Of a DNA stretch of 16,227 nt, positions 14,574 through 16,227 are shown in pieces; position 1 is the stretch's first letter; each line of letters begins with the position of its first letter. The notes below the pieces were generated by a model. It saw only the letters and a list, made by a program, of their open reading frames with translations. It did not search any database and was not told the origin of the DNA. The stretch spans positions 1 to 16,227 of the forward strand of contig JAYENB010000131.1 of assembly GCA_034721855.1 (NCBI GenBank). Direction: 5' to 3'. The position numbers were made by a program, and so were the translations under genes. This DNA comes from JAQIBY01 sp034721855. GTDB taxonomy: Bacteria; Bacteroidota; Bacteroidia; Bacteroidales; ML635J-15.

Positions 14574-14581
14574 TATCTTTG
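14574..14581 (+). promoter_or_regulatory. Candidate -7 box of the tRNA-Pro gene
   Basis: TATCTTTG matches TAnnTTTG and ends 15 nt before the mature tRNA 5' end, suitable spacing for a short leader. The -33 element is not clear. Confidence 0.5.
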
Positions 14582-14596
14582 CAACCGAATTTCGTA

Positions 14597-14671
14597 CGGG
14601 GTGTAGCGCAGCCCGGTTAGCGCGCCTGGTTTGGGACCAGGAGGTCGGGAGTTCGAATCTCCCCACCCCGA
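14597..14671 (+). tRNA. tRNA-Pro (anticodon TGG)
   Basis: A complete 75-nt cloverleaf. The acceptor stem pairs CGGGGTG (14597-14603) with CACCCCG (14664-14670), with discriminator A at 14671. The anticodon stem pairs CCTGG (14625-14629) with CCAGG (14637-14641) around the loop TTTGGGA, giving TGG at 14632-14634. The T arm has GTTCGAATC. The 3' CCA is not encoded and must be added after transcription. The U34-type anticodon can read several proline codons. A candidate promoter box lies upstream and a strong hairpin 9 nt downstream. Confidence 0.97.
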
Positions 14672-14680
14672 CAAGCAGAA

Positions 14681-14710
14681 AACCCTTTTCAGCGTTAGCT
14701 GGAAGGGGTT
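14681..14710 (+). terminator. Hairpin terminator after tRNA-Pro
   Basis: A 13-bp stem, AACCCTTTTCAGC with GCTGGAAGGGGTT (two G-U pairs), has the loop GTTA. It is followed by ATTCAATTTT, T-rich although not a pure T run. Its position 9 nt past the tRNA supports a termination or 3'-processing role. Confidence 0.75.
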
Positions 14711-14730
14711 ATTCAATTTTATACCGTTGA

Positions 14731-14803
14731 AAACTTGTTTTCAAAAGCTGTGAAATTGAAAAAACACAGACCGACATCAGGAGGGCTGTAGGGTTTGATG
14801 CTT
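14731..14803 (+). repeat. Direct repeat of about 72 bp, copy 1
   Basis: Matches 14853-14924 in order: AAACTTGTTTTCA, AAATTGAA, CACAGACCGAC, AGGAG, and AGG or GGG followed by TTTTG or TTTG. The copies are diverged in between. The spacer between them carries a small hairpin (GAGATCAGC GGA GCTAATCTC, one mismatch). Nature unknown. Confidence 0.6.
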
Positions 14804-14852
14804 GACTTCCCCCCCTTAAGAGATCAGCGGAGCTAATCTCCCACAAACAAGC

Positions 14853-14924
14853 AAACTTGTTTTCATAGAGCCAAATTGAATAACCCACAGACCGACGTTA
14901 GGAGCGTTGCAGGTTTTGTGTTTG
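14853..14924 (+). repeat. Direct repeat of about 72 bp, copy 2
   Basis: Second copy of the 14731-14803 repeat, offset by 122 bp. It contains AAATTGAATAACCC (14873-14886), the exact reverse complement of 14706-14719 at the foot of the tRNA terminator, so a long-range pairing is possible. Confidence 0.6.
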
Positions 14925-15056
14925 TTTGTGCTGCACACCTTGTTTATGAATCTGAACGGGTTTTGATGGGGGATAGATGAGCCGTCTGCGACAGATTTTG
15001 GAATGCTGATGACGCGGATTTGACGGATTAACACAGATTGGCACGTATTGTGATGT
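14925..15056. other. Noncoding spacer with short GATTTGACGGATT-like near-repeats
   Basis: No convincing gene. It holds a run of loosely repeated units (GACGCGGATTT, GACGGATTA, ACACAGATT) around 15010-15038, a style of intergenic DNA I associate with Bacteroidota genomes from memory. Open frames on the minus strand through here are low-complexity and continue into the 8-bp array. Confidence 0.5.
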
Positions 15057-15205
15057 GGAGATAGAGAGATTGAGTGATGGAGTGACGGAGAGATGGAGTG
15101 ATGCCATGAAAGCACGAAAGCACGAAAGCACGATGGGGCGAGTTGGCGATGGGGCGATGGAGCGAAACACGGAACCCGAAACACGATAGCACGATAGCAC
15201 GAGGA
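15057..15205 (+). repeat. Long degenerate 8-bp tandem repeat array
   Basis: About 18 imperfect 8-bp units that drift from GAGTGATG types through three AAAGCACG units and GGGGCGAT types to AGCACGAT. It is the same family as the arrays at 253-325 and 384-448, some 14.7 kb away. Confidence 0.8.
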
Positions 15206-15365
15206 TGGGTTTCTGGAGTTGGAGTGCTCTGACCCGACCAAACCAAAAAATGTTTATAGATTTTTATTTCACTTCTATTCTATTTATTTCCGTTGTTGGA
15301 AAAATTCAGAAACAAAATATTTTTACGTGTAAGCTCATGATATCATGTTTCAACCTGAAAAATGG

Positions 15366-15378
15366 TGGTTTAGAACCA
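15366..15378 (-). terminator. Possible weak terminator of the FISUMP gene
   Basis: Minus-strand hairpin TGGTT-CTA-AACCA followed by CCATTTTT, 21 nt past the stop codon at 15400. The stem is short, so this is tentative. Confidence 0.35.
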
Positions 15379-15399
15379 TAAATCAACTTCTATGCACAC

Positions 15400-16227
15400 T
15401 CAATCCTTAATACAACGAACCGAGTAGCCGCTCGCACGGGAGCCGCTGCCCGGACTGGAATAGTTGCTGTAGAAGTACAGGCGTCTGGCGCTTGTAATAT
15501 CCGCCGTACTACTCCAATAGTAGCCGTTCGAGCCGGCACCGGAGAGAGAACCATCGCTGTTGTACCGGTACCCGGCAACGGGAAACTTAAGGGGTGAACC
15601 GTAGGCACCGGCAGAATTATTACTTCCCCAGCTTGTACGTTCTGTATTCAATTCTGCTTCTGTTGGTAAACGATAGCCGCTCGGGCAAGGGTTGTTGGTG
15701 CTGCTTGCGCCATCCCATAGGTCATCGTTCTGTGGATCACGCCAATCGTAAGGAGATACATTACTTAAAATAAAATCATTATGCCCGGGATCATCTGAGT
15801 TGCTAAGAGTGCTTGTAGTATCATTAACTGGGGTCCCGCTGCTGGAACCTGTCCATGTAATACACTCGTGCCCGTCACTTAAACGTCCCCACTGGAATAT
15901 AGCGACATAAGCATTGTAATCATCTGAAGCAGTTGCTTGCTGACAAGCACCAAGATTACGATCCATCCATGTTTCGCCGGTGGAAGGATTGGTGACATCA
16001 ACAATTTCAGTTTCTTCGCCGCATATTGTAAAAGGACAATCAGCATTATTTATATCAAACAAATAATCATTGTTCGTTGTTGGTGCATCCACGATGGTTT
16101 CAAAATCATCATTTACATAGCCTGTAAATTTCAAATTGTCACCTATTTCAAAATCAAAATTTGATTTTCCGGATTTTAGCAGTGATTTCTTTTTAGGGAT
16201 AGTGCCATCGTATGTGAGCTTGGCAGC
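15400..16227 (-). CDS. FISUMP-domain protein (Fibrobacter succinogenes major paralogous domain), 5' end beyond window
   Basis: 276 residues are visible and the frame is open to the window edge, so the N terminus is missing. The last 200 or so residues form a FISUMP domain: GETWMDRNLGACQQAT, YNAYVAIFQWGRLSDGHE, a WRDPQNDDLWDG segment, NPCPSGYRLPTEAELNTE, then GYYWSSTADITSARRLYF and the C-terminal SGYSVRCIKD. Such domains occur at the C terminus of secreted or lipid-anchored surface proteins, often in large paralogous families, with unknown function. The part before it (about 1-75) includes a Lys-rich segment and a repeat-like acidic region. An in-frame TTG at 16134 is unlikely to be the start, since coding continues upstream of it without a stop. 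No link to the respiratory operon is evident. Confidence 0.88.
   Translation of the reverse strand, partial: AAKLTYDGTIPKKKSLLKSGKSNFDFEIGDNLKFTGYVNDDFETIVDAPTTNNDYLFDINNADCPFTICGEETEIVDVTNPSTGETWMDRNLGACQQATASDDYNAYVAIFQWGRLSDGHECITWTGSSSGTPVNDTTSTLSNSDDPGHNDFILSNVSPYDWRDPQNDDLWDGASSTNNPCPSGYRLPTEAELNTERTSWGSNNSAGAYGSPLKFPVAGYRYNSDGSLSGAGSNGYYWSSTADITSARRLYFYSNYSSPGSGSRASGYSVRCIKD

Noticed and set aside
14816..15246. Several minus-strand frames rich in Ser, His and Arg
   Set aside because: They are translations of the 8-bp repeat array and adjoining repeats; frame-independent low complexity, with no family resemblance.

Overview
The window most likely comes from an anaerobic member of the Bacteroidota, perhaps near Bacteroidales/Marinilabiliales. 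The evidence is promoter-like TAnnTTTG boxes, start codons without strong Shine-Dalgarno sequences, a four-helix-bundle (S23-like) gene, a FISUMP-domain surface protein, and intergenic DNA full of short 8-bp tandem repeats. The genus is not determinable from sequence alone.

The core is one long minus-strand operon (13656 down to 1125). It encodes a membrane-bound, ion-pumping respiratory complex of the Mbx/MBS type, related to group 4 hydrogenases, Mrp antiporters and complex I. The gene order matches my recollection of the archaeal mbxABCDFGHH'MJKLN cluster. It starts with Mrp-type membrane subunits: MnhE-like A, MnhF-like B, MnhG-like C, a short MbhD-like D, an MbhE-MnhB fusion F and an MnhC-like G. 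Next comes a 1045-residue protein holding two antiporter-like pump domains (H and H' fused), then NuoH-like M, NuoB-like J, NuoC-like K and NuoD-like L. The operon ends with a 601-residue protein joining a NuoI-like ferredoxin domain (the N subunit) to a GltD/NfnL/PreT-like FAD and NAD(P)H module, followed by a dihydroorotate-dehydrogenase-like flavoprotein. The catalytic subunits lack the four NiFe cysteines of hydrogenases. The NuoB-like subunit has only three cysteines in total, which fits a site-differentiated [4Fe-4S] cluster as described for MBS. My inference is an ion-translocating oxidoreductase linking ferredoxin and/or NAD(P)H to a sulfane-sulfur or other acceptor.

The operon is interrupted between the L and N genes. 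About 870 bp there hold a four-helix-bundle gene flanked by related short tandem repeats in opposite orientation: ten 27-28 bp units on one side and two 18-bp units on the other. GC content also changes abruptly inside the fused pump gene, near 10380-10440, from about 50 percent to under 30 percent.

Upstream of the operon lies a divergent Crp/Fnr-family regulator (13854-14513), with two palindromes in the shared promoter region. It is followed by tRNA-Pro(TGG) and its hairpin, a noncoding stretch rich in direct and 8-bp repeats (14681-15399), and the 3' part of a FISUMP-domain gene that runs off the right edge.

The left end (1-1124) holds no intact gene. It contains two diverged copies of a GC-rich repeat of about 180 bp in inverted orientation, two 8-bp tandem arrays in inverted orientation, and a decayed IS21-family left end with an istA fragment carrying a premature stop.
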